Positions 32,417 through 41,081 of a stretch of 46,824 nt of DNA are shown here, in pieces; positions within the stretch are counted from its first letter, which is position 1; every line of letters begins with the position of its first letter. The stretch spans positions 1 through 46,824 of the forward strand of contig NZ_JBEPNA010000020.1 in NCBI RefSeq assembly GCF_040546025.1, in the 5' to 3' direction. Made by a program: the position numbers and the translations under genes. Source of the DNA: Marisediminicola sp040546025. Lineage in GTDB: Bacteria > Actinomycetota > Actinomycetes > Actinomycetales > Microbacteriaceae. The notes below the pieces were generated by a model. The model saw only the letters and a list, made by a program, of their open reading frames with translations, did no database searches and was not told the origin of the DNA.

Positions 32417-33739
32417 TCAGCCTGCCTCGACGGCGGCGAAGGCCTCGTCGTAGATGGCGAGGGCGCGCGCGACCTCGTCGGGCGTGATGACACACGGCGG
32501 CACGACATGGATACGGTTGTCGGCCGCGAACGGCAGCAGGCCGCGCTTCATGAGCTCGCCCTTGAGCTCGCCGACGACCGCCGCAGAGACGGGTGCGCGG
32601 GTTGCCGGATCGGAGACGAGGTCGAGCGCCCAGAACACGCCCATCCCCCGCACCTCGCCGATAAGCGGATGCGCGGCGGCGAGCTTGGCGAGTCCGGGAC
32701 CGAGGTGGTCGGTTCCGATCATCCGCGCGTTGTCGATGATGCCCTCATCTGCCATCGCGTCCATCGACGCGACGATCGAGGCCGCGGCGAGCGGATGTCC
32801 GGAGTAGGTGAGCCCGCCGGGGAACACTCTGGTGTCGAACTCGTGCGCGATCGCATCGGAGATGACGACGCCGCCGACCGGCACATAGCCGGAGTTGACG
32901 CCCTTGGCGAAGGTGATGAGGTCGGGGACGACGTCGAAGCCCTGGAAGGCGAACCACTCCCCCGTTCGGCCGAAGCCGCACATGACCTCGTCGAGGATGA
33001 GCAGGATGCCGTACTTGTCGCACAGCTCGCGCACACCGACGAGGTAGCCGGGCGGTGGCACGAGCACGCCGGCGGTGCCGGGGACGCTCTCGAGCAGGAT
33101 CGCGGCGATTGACGATGAGCCCTCCGCCTGGATGACGCGCTCGAGGTGGTGCAGCGCGCGGGCGCACTCCTCCTCGGGTGTCTGCGCCCAGAACTCCGAG
33201 CGGTAGAGGAACGGCCCGAAGAAGTGCACGTGCCCGCGCGCAAACTCATTGGGCACGCGGCGCCAGTCGCCGGTCGCGACGACCGCCGCGCCGGTGTTGC
33301 CGTGGTACGAGCGGTAGGTCGACAGCACCTTGTCACGGCCCGTGGTGAGCCTCGCCATACGGATCGCGTTCTCGTTAGCATCCGCCCCGCCGTTGGTGAA
33401 GAACACACTCCCGAAGCTCGATCCTGCCCGCGCGAGGATGCGCTGGGCCGCCTGGCCTCGGGCGAGGTTCGCGTGGGGGGGCGCGACCATCGTGATGGTG
33501 TCGGCCTGGTCCTTGATGGCCTGGATGACCTTCGGATGCTGGTGCCCGATGTTCATGTTGACGAGCTGGCTCGAGAAGTCGAGGTACTCCTTGCCGTCGT
33601 AGTCCCACAGCGTCGACCCGAGCGCCCCGGCGATCACGAAGGGCTTGAGCGCCGCCTGCGCCGACCAGGAGTGGAACACGTGGGCACGGTCCAGGTCGTA
33701 TGCAAGCGTGCCGTCTGCCGGGTCGATCGTCGTGCTCAT
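32417..33739 (-). CDS. Class III PLP aminotransferase, probable beta-alanine transaminase
   Basis: The 440-residue enzyme of the omega-amino-acid:pyruvate group carries Lys279 for PLP in LITFAKGVNSGYVPVGG, Asp250 in LLILDEVMCGFGRTG, and the phosphate-binding FTNGGADANENAIRMAR. It would transfer the amino group of beta-alanine (from uracil) or 3-aminoisobutyrate (from thymine) to pyruvate or 2-oxoglutarate, giving malonic or methylmalonic semialdehyde. The location at the 3' end of an operon with dihydropyrimidinase and beta-ureidopropionase supports this; sequence alone would leave other omega-amino acids open. ATG 33739 has AAGGA upstream. Confidence 0.88.
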   Translation of the reverse strand: MSTTIDPADGTLAYDLDRAHVFHSWSAQAALKPFVIAGALGSTLWDYDGKEYLDFSSQLVNMNIGHQHPKVIQAIKDQADTITMVAPPHANLARGQAAQRILARAGSSFGSVFFTNGGADANENAIRMARLTTGRDKVLSTYRSYHGNTGAAVVATGDWRRVPNEFARGHVHFFGPFLYRSEFWAQTPEEECARALHHLERVIQAEGSSSIAAILLESVPGTAGVLVPPPGYLVGVRELCDKYGILLILDEVMCGFGRTGEWFAFQGFDVVPDLITFAKGVNSGYVPVGGVVISDAIAHEFDTRVFPGGLTYSGHPLAAASIVASMDAMADEGIIDNARMIGTDHLGPGLAKLAAAHPLIGEVRGMGVFWALDLVSDPATRAPVSAAVVGELKGELMKRGLLPFAADNRIHVVPPCVITPDEVARALAIYDEAFAAVEAG

Positions 33740-33814
33740 GGTCGTTCCTTCGCTGAGATACAGGGGTGAGCGGGGCCCCGTGGACGGGGCCTCCGCTCAC
33801 CCTAATTGGTGGAG

Positions 33815-34969
33815 CTACTTGCCGCCTTCATTGAGGGTGACCTCGATCGGTTCGAAGCTCTCGCCCGTCACATCGATGCCCTCCTCGGTGAGCTCCGCGA
33901 GCGCCAGCTCGATGTACTCGTTCGTGTAGGCGTTCTCCGGCGGGTCGGTCGTGATGACCGTGGAGCCCTCGAGGTTCTTCGCGGTCTTGGCGACCGAGAC
34001 GGTCTGCTCCCACGCGTCCGCATCGATCACGCCGATGCCGTCGGGCGAGGGCCAGACGAGCTTGTTGACCTCGTTGGTCTGCCACAGCTGGTGGCTCGAG
34101 CCGAGCTGCGAGCCTGCGCCGACGACGATCTCGGCGGTCTCCGCCGGGAAGTCGCGCGCGTAGACGAAGCCCTTGATGACGGCCTTGAGGAAGGCGACCG
34201 CGGTCTCCTGGTAGGCCTCGTCGGATTCGAGCCGCTCGGCGTTGGCCCAGATCGCGTCCTGCAGCATCGCGGTGCCCTCGTCGTTCCAGTCGATGACGGT
34301 GAAGTCCTCCGGCTGGTACAGCTCGCCCGTGTCGGGGTTGATCGTCTCCAGAACCTGCGCGTACTCGTTGTAGGTCATCGCCTGGGCCGCGTCGATGTCT
34401 CCCGCGAGCAGCGCCGCCATGTCGAACTGCTGCTGCACGAGCGTCACGTCGGTCGTCGGGTCCAGGCCCGCCTCGGTGATGCCGGCGAACAGCTCGAACT
34501 CGTTGCCGAAGCCCCAGTTGCCGACGTTCTTGCCCTCGAGGTCGGCGGCGGTGTCGATGCCGGCATCCGCGAAGGAAACCTGCAGGGTGCCGGAGCGCTG
34601 GAAGATCTGGCCGATGTCGGTGATGCCGGCACCCTGCTCGATCGAGGCGAGCGCCTTCGGCACCCAGGCGATCGCGAAGTCGGCCTGCTGATCGGCGAGC
34701 ACCGTCTGCGGCACGATGTCGACGCCGCCCTCGACGATCTCGACGTCGAGTCCCTCGTCTTCGAAGTAGCCCTGGTCGAGGGCCGCGTAGTAGCCGGAGA
34801 ACTGCGCCTGCGCGAACCACTGCAGCTGCAGGGTCACGGGGGTGAGCCCGCCGTCGCCGTCGGCCGTGTCGGGCGCCTCGTCGGTGGTGCCGCTGCATCC
34901 GCTGAGAACCAGTGCCGAGGAAGCGGCCATCGCGGCCATTCCCATCCACACGCGCGTGCTGTGCTTCAT
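33815..34969 (-). CDS. ABC transporter substrate-binding lipoprotein, NMT1/THI5-like
   Basis: The 384-residue protein has a lipoprotein signal ending LVLSGC (Cys25), a short Thr/Asp/Gly-rich linker, and then LQLQWFAQAQFSGYYAALDQ with GYFEDEGLDVEIVEGG, the hallmark of NMT1/THI5-like proteins. Family members bind pyrimidines such as hydroxymethylpyrimidine, taurine, nitrate or riboflavin. Within this pyrimidine-breakdown operon a uracil, thymine, dihydropyrimidine or hydantoin ligand is most likely. ATG 34969 has AAGGAG at seven bases. It delivers ligand to the two permeases and ATPase encoded upstream in the operon. Confidence 0.9.
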   Translation of the reverse strand: MKHSTRVWMGMAAMAASSALVLSGCSGTTDEAPDTADGDGGLTPVTLQLQWFAQAQFSGYYAALDQGYFEDEGLDVEIVEGGVDIVPQTVLADQQADFAIAWVPKALASIEQGAGITDIGQIFQRSGTLQVSFADAGIDTAADLEGKNVGNWGFGNEFELFAGITEAGLDPTTDVTLVQQQFDMAALLAGDIDAAQAMTYNEYAQVLETINPDTGELYQPEDFTVIDWNDEGTAMLQDAIWANAERLESDEAYQETAVAFLKAVIKGFVYARDFPAETAEIVVGAGSQLGSSHQLWQTNEVNKLVWPSPDGIGVIDADAWEQTVSVAKTAKNLEGSTVITTDPPENAYTNEYIELALAELTEEGIDVTGESFEPIEVTLNEGGK

Positions 34970-35054
34970 GTGTTTCTCCTTCGTGCTGTTCGGATTTGCT
35001 GGTGACTGCTTCTTTCAGGCCACCCCGACACCGTCGGCAGGGGGACGTCGGGGG

Positions 35055-35813
35055 TCACGCCGTGCGGCGCGAGACGGCTTTCTCGATCGCGAGGGTCGCG
35101 GCGTAGAACACGACGCCGAGGATGATCGCGCCGAACACGTAGGCCCAGGCGCGCGGGTAGGCGCTGTTGGCCGCGGCCGAGGTGATGCGGGAGCCGAGAC
35201 CGTTCTGCAGCCCGCCGAAGTACTCGGCGACGATCGCCGAGATCACCGCGAGCGAGGAGGCGATGTTGAGCCCCGTGAACACGTAGGGCAGGGCGCCGGG
35301 GATCGTGACGGTGCGGCTGATCTGCCAATTGGATGCCGCGTACGCGCGCATGAGGTCGCGGTGCACCGGCAGCACCTGGCGGAGCCCGCGCAGCGTGTTG
35401 ATGAACACGGGAACGAACACGACGATCGCGACGATCACCCGGCGCGGCGTTTCGCTCGTCGCCCCGTACATCGTGGTGAGCACGGGGGCCAGCGCCACGA
35501 TCGGCACGACGGCGATCGCGGCGACGACGGGCGTCAGCAGCTCGTCGATGAAGCTGAGCCGGGAGGCGAGCAGCGCCATGCTGATGGCCAGCAGCGCGCC
35601 CGCGATCAGTCCGATGAGCGCGTTGGCGCCGGTTGCGAGGAACGACGTCCAGAGCACCGGCGAAACGAGACCCAGCTGCGTGAGGATCGCCGTTGGAGCG
35701 GGCAGCAGGTAGGGCTGGATGTCGCCGAGAGCGACAAGCAGCTCCCACGCGACAAGGACGACCAGCCCGAGCGCCACGGGTGGCAGCACGAAACGCAGGG
35801 TCGCCGATCTCAT
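35055..35813 (-). CDS. ABC transporter permease (pyrimidine operon), second copy
   Basis: This is a 252-residue inner-membrane subunit with about six helices and the EAA-like cytoplasmic loop AYAASNWQISRTVTIPGALPYVFTGL, which contacts the ATPase. It belongs to the nitrate/taurine/THI permease type (SsuC-like). ATG 35813 overlaps the ATPase stop (ATGA). With the permease at 36628 it gives two different membrane subunits, so a heterodimer is expected. Confidence 0.9.
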   Translation of the reverse strand: MRSATLRFVLPPVALGLVVLVAWELLVALGDIQPYLLPAPTAILTQLGLVSPVLWTSFLATGANALIGLIAGALLAISMALLASRLSFIDELLTPVVAAIAVVPIVALAPVLTTMYGATSETPRRVIVAIVVFVPVFINTLRGLRQVLPVHRDLMRAYAASNWQISRTVTIPGALPYVFTGLNIASSLAVISAIVAEYFGGLQNGLGSRITSAAANSAYPRAWAYVFGAIILGVVFYAATLAIEKAVSRRTA

Positions 35814-36631
35814 CGCAGGTCCACTCCCCGTACCGCGGCATCCGGCCGCGTCTCGGTCGGCGCCCCGTGCAGCGCCTCGCGCACCCGCGTGACGCCCTCG
35901 AAGAAGCTGTCCTCCTCGCGCAGCGTCTCACCGCGCTCCTCGCCGAGGGCGACGTCGACGATCTCGCGGATGCGGCCCGGCCGCGGCGACATGACCACGA
36001 CGCGGTCGGAGAGGAACACCGCCTCGGGGATCGAGTGGGTGACGAACACGACGGCGGCGCCCGTCTCGGCGCAGATCCGCACGAGCTCGGTCTGCATGCG
36101 CTCGCGCGTCATCTCGTCGAGCGCGCCGAACGGCTCGTCCATGAGCAGCAGCTCGGGGCTCTCGGCGAGCGAGCGTGCGATCGCGACCCGCTGCTGCATG
36201 CCGCCGGAGAGCTGGTCGGGAAAGTTCGCGGCGAAATCCGACAGCCCGACGAGGCTCATGAGCTCTGCGACGCGCGCGCGCCGCGTCGGCGCCGGCACCC
36301 GGTGCAGCCGGAGCGGCAGGTCGATGTTCGCCTCGACGGTGCGCCACGGCAGGAGCCCGGCGCTCTGGAAGGCGATGCCGTAGTCCTGGTCGAGCCTGGC
36401 TTGGTGGGCGGGCTTGCCGAAGACGGTGACGGCCCCGGATGTCGGCTGGTCGAGGTCTGCGATGAGGCGCAGAAGTGTCGACTTGCCGCATCCGGACGGC
36501 CCGATCAGCGACACGAACTCACCCGCATTCACCGTGAGGCTCACGTCGTCAAGCGCGGTGACCCCCTCGCCCTTCTTGGCGGGGAAAATCTTCGTGGCGT
36601 GGCTCACGTGAACCGCCATGGCGTGGCTCAT
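35810..36631 (-). CDS. ABC transporter ATP-binding subunit (pyrimidine operon)
   Basis: The 273-residue ATPase has Walker A GPSGCGKSTLLR, the Q-loop AFQSAGLLPWR, signature LSGGMQQRVAIARSLA, Walker B LLLMDEPFGALDEM and switch His in FVTHSIPEAVFLSDR. It is of the SsuB/TauB/ThiZ type matching NMT1-like binding proteins. ATG 36631 overlaps the stop of the permease upstream (ATGA) and is preceded by GAGGTGACC; a second ATG at 36619 is possible. The far longer open frame upstream of it is antisense-like noise over the permease. Confidence 0.93.
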   Translation of the reverse strand: MSHAMAVHVSHATKIFPAKKGEGVTALDDVSLTVNAGEFVSLIGPSGCGKSTLLRLIADLDQPTSGAVTVFGKPAHQARLDQDYGIAFQSAGLLPWRTVEANIDLPLRLHRVPAPTRRARVAELMSLVGLSDFAANFPDQLSGGMQQRVAIARSLAESPELLLMDEPFGALDEMTRERMQTELVRICAETGAAVVFVTHSIPEAVFLSDRVVVMSPRPGRIREIVDVALGEERGETLREEDSFFEGVTRVREALHGAPTETRPDAAVRGVDLR

Positions 36632-37500
36632 GCGGTCACCTCGTTTCTGCGATAGCGCTTCAGGGTCAGTCCGGCGAGCGCCACGATCCCCGCCGCGGCG
36701 AGGCCCATGATCACGGCGACGGCGATGGGCGAGTACGCCTTTGCCGGGTCGCTCGATCCCGACTGGGCATATTCGATGATGAGGCGGCCGATACCGCCTT
36801 TGGCGCCCGTGGACACCTCGGCGACGACGGTGCCGATGATGGCGGATGCCGCGCCGAGGCGCAGCGCCGGCAGCAGGTACGGCACGCTCGCGGGCAGTCG
36901 CAGATACAGCAGGGTCGCCCACCACCCGGTCGCGTAAGCGTGGAACAGCTCCACGTTGATCTCGTCGGGCGACTGGAGGCCGCGAAGCGCACCGACTGCC
37001 ACGGGGAAGAACGCGAGGTAGGCAGCGATCACGGCCACCGACATCCACCGCTCCCACTCGAAGGCGCCGATCTGCACCCGGCCGCCCCAGCTGACGATGA
37101 GCGGGGCAAGGGCGATGAGCGGCACGGTCTGGCTGAGAACAAGCCACGGCAGCACCGCCGACTCGGCGACGCGGAACCGCTGCATGAGCAGCGCCAGGCC
37201 GAACCCGACGATGGAGCCGATGAGCAGCCCCACGGAGGCCGTGCCGAGGCTCGAGGCTCCGGCGAGCAGCACCGAGATCCACACGGGCGGCGATCCCTCG
37301 GAGGAGTTCACGGGCTCGAGCGCACGGGAGATCATGTCCCAGATGTGCGGCATCGCGAGGTCGGTCGTGCGCGGCAGCAGCTGCAGCCCGGCCACATCGA
37401 CCCCCACTGCGGGGCCCACGGCCTTGTAGAGCTCCCAGATCACGCCGAGCAGCACGATCGCGAGCGCGCCCAGCCCGATGCGCCTGGCCAGACCGGTCAT
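36628..37500 (-). CDS. ABC transporter permease (pyrimidine operon), first copy
   Basis: This is a 290-residue membrane subunit with about six helices. An opening helix (LGALAIVLLGVIWELYKAVG) is followed by a long external loop, and the coupling loop VELFHAYATGWWATLLYLRL-PASVPYLLPAL contacts the ATPase. The start is ATG 37500 or GTG 37509; neither has a strong ribosome site, and ribosomes may come from the LLM gene, whose stop lies 16 bases upstream. It pairs with the permease at 35055. Substrate is as argued for the binding protein. Confidence 0.87.
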   Translation of the reverse strand: MTGLARRIGLGALAIVLLGVIWELYKAVGPAVGVDVAGLQLLPRTTDLAMPHIWDMISRALEPVNSSEGSPPVWISVLLAGASSLGTASVGLLIGSIVGFGLALLMQRFRVAESAVLPWLVLSQTVPLIALAPLIVSWGGRVQIGAFEWERWMSVAVIAAYLAFFPVAVGALRGLQSPDEINVELFHAYATGWWATLLYLRLPASVPYLLPALRLGAASAIIGTVVAEVSTGAKGGIGRLIIEYAQSGSSDPAKAYSPIAVAVIMGLAAAGIVALAGLTLKRYRRNEVTA

Positions 37501-37516
37501 CCCGCGCACGGCCCCG

Positions 37517-38533
37517 TCATGCCTTGGCCACGATCTGCTCCTTGAGTGCGGGGATGACGCTCTCCCCGTACACGCGGAGGGTCTCCTCCTTGTTGTCGTG
37601 CTGCAGGTAGCCGGCGAACTGGTCGACGCCGAGCTCCTTGAGTGCTGTGAGCTTCTCGATGTGCTGCTCGGCGGTGCCGAGCAGGCAGAACCGGTCGACG
37701 ATCTCGTCCGGCACGAAGTCGGCGTGCGTGTTGCCGACGAGCCCGTGCTGGTTGTAGTCGTACCCCTCGCGCGCGGCAATGTAATCGGTGAGCGCCTTGG
37801 GCACGGAGCCGTCGGCGCCGTACTTGGCGACGATGTCGGCCACGTGGTTGCCGACCATGCCGCCGAACCAGCGCGTCTGGTTGCGCATGTGCTCGATGTT
37901 GTCGCCGATGTACATGGGCGCGGCGACGCAGAACTTGACGGCCATCGGGTCGCGGCCGGCCTTCTCCGCGGCATCCCGCACCGTCCCGATCATCCACGCG
38001 GCGATGTCGAGGTCGGCGAGCTGCAGGATGAAGCCGTCGCCGACCTCCCCCGTGAGCTTGAGGGCGAGCGGTCCATAGGCGGCGACCCACACCTCGAGCG
38101 ACGACCCGACGCTCCACGGAAACTGCACGGTCGCGCCGTTGTGTTCGACCGCGCGGCTGTTGGCGAGCTCGCGGATGACGTGGATCGACTCGCGCAGCGT
38201 CCTGAGAGTGGTCGGGGCGCCTCCCGTGACGCGCACGGCGGAGTCGCCCCGGCCGATGCCGCAGACCGTGCGGTTGCCGTACATCTCGTTGAGGGTGGCG
38301 TAGGTGGATGCGGTGACGGTCCAGTCGCGGGTCGCCGGGTTGGTGACCATCGGGCCGACGATGACGCGGTTCGTCTCGGCCAGGATGCGGCTGTAGATCA
38401 CGTAGGGCTCCTGCCAGAGCAGGTGCGAGTCGAAGGTCCACACGTGGCTGAACCCGTGCTGCTCCGCGAGTTTGGCGAGGTGCACGGTGCGTGAGGCCGG
38501 CGGGGTGGTCTGAAGTACTGCTCCGAAATCCAC
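37517..38533 (-). CDS. LLM-class oxidoreductase inside the pyrimidine-degradation operon
   Basis: The 338-residue TIM-barrel protein starts MDFGAVLQTTPPASRTVHLA and has FSHVWTFDSHLLWQEPYVIY, RVIVGPMVTNPATRDWTVTA, MYGNRTVCGIGRGDSAVRVT and EVWVAAYGPLALKLTGEVGD. It resembles F420-dependent methylene-tetrahydromethanopterin reductase (Mer) and the TIGR03842-type family, whose members also occur in bacteria without F420. The gene lies eight bases after the dihydropyrimidinase stop with AAGGAG before its GTG. No classical dihydropyrimidine dehydrogenase is nearby, so it may catalyse that missing first step, uracil or thymine to the dihydro form. That role is an inference from position. Confidence 0.85.
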   Translation of the reverse strand: MDFGAVLQTTPPASRTVHLAKLAEQHGFSHVWTFDSHLLWQEPYVIYSRILAETNRVIVGPMVTNPATRDWTVTASTYATLNEMYGNRTVCGIGRGDSAVRVTGGAPTTLRTLRESIHVIRELANSRAVEHNGATVQFPWSVGSSLEVWVAAYGPLALKLTGEVGDGFILQLADLDIAAWMIGTVRDAAEKAGRDPMAVKFCVAAPMYIGDNIEHMRNQTRWFGGMVGNHVADIVAKYGADGSVPKALTDYIAAREGYDYNQHGLVGNTHADFVPDEIVDRFCLLGTAEQHIEKLTALKELGVDQFAGYLQHDNKEETLRVYGESVIPALKEQIVAKA

Positions 38534-38541
38534 TGTGCTCC

Positions 38542-39963
38542 TTAGATCAGGTACTGGCTGAGGCCGCGCTTGACGAAGTGACCGTCACCCTTGGCTCCGA
38601 GGTACTGGTTGTCGTCGATGACGACCTTGCCCCGGGACAGCACGGTATCGACGTGCCCGTCGATCTCGAAGCCCTCCCACGCGGAGTGGTCCATGTTCAT
38701 GTGGTGGGTCTTCTCGTAGCCGATGCTCGTGTGGCCGTTCGGGTCGTAGATCACGATGTCGGCATCCGCTCCCGGGGCGATGACGCCCTTCGTGCCGTAG
38801 AGCCCGAACATGCGGGCGGGGGTGGTCGAGGTGATCTCCACCCACCTCTCGAGGCTGATCTGCCCGTCGACGACACCCTGGTAGAGCAGGTCCATGCGGT
38901 GCTCGACCGAGCCGATCCCGTTCGGGATCTTCGAGAAGTTGCCGAGGCCCAGATCCTTCTGGCCCTTCATGCAGAATGGGCAGTGGTCGGTGGAGACCAT
39001 CTGGATGTCGTTGGTGCGCAGCGACTGCCACATGTGCGCCTGATGCCCCTCGGCCTTCGATCGCAGCGGCGTGGAGCACACCCACTTCGCGCCCTCGAAG
39101 CCGGGTGCGCCGAGCTGCTCCTCGAGCGACAGGTAGAGGTACTGCGGGCAGGTCTCCCCGAACACGTTCTGGCCGACGTCGCGCGCTGCGGCGAGCTGCT
39201 CGACGGCCTGCTTGGCGCTCACGTGCACGACGTAGAGCGGGGCGCCGGTGAGGTTCGCGAGCATGATCGCCCGGTGGGTGGCCTCCTCCTCCATCTGCCA
39301 GGCCCGCGCGACGCCGTGGTAGTAGGGGTCGGTCTTGCCCTGGGCGAGCAGCTGGCTCACGAGCACGTCGATCGCGGGGCCGTTCTCGGCGTGCATCATC
39401 GTCATCATCCCGGTGCGCGCCGAGACCTGCATGGCGCGCAGGATCTGCGCGTCGTCGCTGTAGAAGACGCCCGGGTAGGCCATGAACATCTTGAAGCTCG
39501 TGATGCCCTCGTCGGGCAGCGACTCCAGCGCCTGCAGGGAGTCCTCGTTGACGTCGCCGACGATCTGGTGGAAGGCGTAGTCGATCGCGCAGTTGCCGCG
39601 GGCCTTCTCATGCCAGGTGGCGAGGCCGTCCATGACGCGCTGCCCGTAGGTCTGCACCGCGAAGTCGATGATCGTCGTGGTGCCGCCCCAGGCTGCGGCC
39701 CTCGTGCCGGTCTCGAAGGTGTCGGATGCCGCGGTGCCGCCGAACGGCAGCTCCATGTGGGTGTGCGCGTCGATTCCGCCGGGGATCACGTACTTGCCGG
39801 TGGCGTCGATCACGGTGTGCACCGAGCGGCTGAGGTCGGTGCCGAGCACGACCGAGCCGGGCGCGAGCACCGCGACGATGCTCTCGCCGTCGACGAGCAC
39901 GTCGGCCTGGCTGCGGCCTGTCGCGGTGACCACGGTTCCGCCACGAATGAGGGTGGTTGTCAT
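38542..39963 (-). CDS. hydA: Dihydropyrimidinase (D-hydantoinase)
   Basis: The enzyme opens the ring of dihydrouracil and dihydrothymine to N-carbamoyl-beta-amino acids. The 473-residue protein has the cyclic amidohydrolase metal set: His67 and His69 in GGIDAHTHMELPFGG, carboxylated Lys158 in SFKMFMAYPG, His191 in MMHAENG, His247 in YVVHVSAKQAVEQLA, and Asp326 in VSTDHCPF. These motifs are those of dihydropyrimidinases rather than dihydroorotases or allantoinases. ATG 39963 follows AAGGGAG; the frame continues upstream over the nitrilase gene without meaning. It lies between beta-ureidopropionase and the LLM gene. Confidence 0.94.
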   Translation of the reverse strand: MTTTLIRGGTVVTATGRSQADVLVDGESIVAVLAPGSVVLGTDLSRSVHTVIDATGKYVIPGGIDAHTHMELPFGGTAASDTFETGTRAAAWGGTTTIIDFAVQTYGQRVMDGLATWHEKARGNCAIDYAFHQIVGDVNEDSLQALESLPDEGITSFKMFMAYPGVFYSDDAQILRAMQVSARTGMMTMMHAENGPAIDVLVSQLLAQGKTDPYYHGVARAWQMEEEATHRAIMLANLTGAPLYVVHVSAKQAVEQLAAARDVGQNVFGETCPQYLYLSLEEQLGAPGFEGAKWVCSTPLRSKAEGHQAHMWQSLRTNDIQMVSTDHCPFCMKGQKDLGLGNFSKIPNGIGSVEHRMDLLYQGVVDGQISLERWVEITSTTPARMFGLYGTKGVIAPGADADIVIYDPNGHTSIGYEKTHHMNMDHSAWEGFEIDGHVDTVLSRGKVVIDDNQYLGAKGDGHFVKRGLSQYLI

Positions 39964-39986
39964 GACTGCTCCCTTGCAGCGGGCGG

Positions 39987-40835
39987 TTACGGGGCGACGG
40001 TGGCGGTGTAGGAGTCCGGGCGGCGGTCCCGGTAGAACTGCCAGTTGTTGCGCACCTCGCGGATGACGTCGAGGTCGAGATCGCGGATGACGATCTCGGT
40101 CTGGTCCTCGCTGGCGATGTCGCCGACGAAGTTGCCGCGCGGGTCGACGAAGTAGCTCGACCCGTAGAAGGTCACGGCCTTGTCGCCGAACTCCTCGGTC
40201 TCGGTGCCGACCCGGTTGTTCGCCCCGATGTAGTACTGGTTCGCGGCGGCCGCGGCGGGTTGCTCGAGCTCCCATAGGCGGTTCGACAGCCCCGGCTTGG
40301 TCGCCGAGGGGTTGAATACGATCTCGGCGCCGTTCAGCCCGAGCTCACGCCACCCTTCGGGGAAGTGGCGGTCGTAGCAGATGTAAACGCCGACCTTGCC
40401 GACCTGGGTGTTGAAGACGGGGTAGCCGAGGTTGCCGGGGCGGAAGTAGAACTTCTCCCAGAAGCGGTCGAGGTTGGGGATGTGGTGCTTGCGGTAGCTG
40501 CCGAGGTTCTCGCCGTCGGAGTCGATCACGACGGCGGTGTTGTAGTACACGCCCGGCATGGCCTCTTCGTAGATGGGGAGCACGATGACGATGCCGAGTT
40601 CCTTCGCGAGCGCTTGAAAACGGGTCGTGGTGGGACCGGGGATCGACTCGGCGTACTCGTAGTATTTGGCATCCTCGATGATGCCGAAGTAGGGCCCGTA
40701 GAACAGCTCCTGGAAGCAGATGACCTGTGCGCCCTGGGCCGCCGCGTCGCGCGCGAACTTCTCGTGCTTGGCGATCATCGATTCCTTGTCGCCGGTCCAG
40801 GTGGTCTGGGTCAGTGCTGCACGTACAACGGTCAC
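39987..40835 (-). CDS. Beta-ureidopropionase (N-carbamoyl-beta-alanine amidohydrolase), nitrilase family
   Basis: The enzyme hydrolyses N-carbamoyl-beta-alanine to beta-alanine, CO2 and ammonia. The 282-residue protein has the nitrilase triad Glu43 (CFQELFYGPYFG), Lys116 (YRKHHIPNLDRFWEKFYF) and Cys153 (VYICYDRHFPEGWRELG). These surrounding sequences match beta-ureidopropionases closely. GTG 40835 has AGGAGG six bases upstream and starts VTVVRAALTQTTW, where homology begins; an ATG at 40868 in the same frame lacks a ribosome site. It is the first gene of the operon that runs to 32417. Confidence 0.93.
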   Translation of the reverse strand: MTVVRAALTQTTWTGDKESMIAKHEKFARDAAAQGAQVICFQELFYGPYFGIIEDAKYYEYAESIPGPTTTRFQALAKELGIVIVLPIYEEAMPGVYYNTAVVIDSDGENLGSYRKHHIPNLDRFWEKFYFRPGNLGYPVFNTQVGKVGVYICYDRHFPEGWRELGLNGAEIVFNPSATKPGLSNRLWELEQPAAAAANQYYIGANNRVGTETEEFGDKAVTFYGSSYFVDPRGNFVGDIASEDQTEIVIRDLDLDVIREVRNNWQFYRDRRPDSYTATVAP

Positions 40836-41081
40836 GGTGGGCCTCCTGGTCTGAGCGCGTGATGTCATTGTCAGACGCTCACATTTCGGAATCGTTTCCA
40901 ACAATGACGTTGGCGTAAAACCTACGGCTCATCTGGACTACTGCATAGAGCCGCGCCGTGGCCCGACCGAGAACCGGGGCGCGACGCCGACCGCGTCACG
41001 ACGGAATACTCGGCGGCCCGCTGCGTTGGAGCGATCAGGGTCAGCGTCGTCCCGATCATCCGCTCGAGAGAAAGACAGACC
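40836..41081. promoter_or_regulatory. Divergent promoter region of the pyrimidine operon and the nitroreductase gene
   Basis: This 246-base region carries the promoter for the eight-gene operon. It contains two nested inverted repeats (40864-40908 and 40888-40899) in a locally AT-rich stretch (40861-40920), a likely site of control. Ribosome sites for both neighbours are at its ends. Confidence 0.6.
40888..40899. promoter_or_regulatory. Predicted LacI-type operator GGAATCGTTTCC
   Basis: The two halves GGAATC and GTTTCC are inverted repeats with one mismatched pair and the central CG step typical of LacI/PurR-family sites. It is 53 bases upstream of the first operon gene. No regulator gene is nearby, so the binding protein would be encoded elsewhere. 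Confidence 0.45.

Noticed and set aside
34842..36383. A 513-residue plus-strand open frame across ABC transporter genes
   Set aside because: It covers several genes in antisense, with low-complexity Arg/Glu/His content and no start signal.
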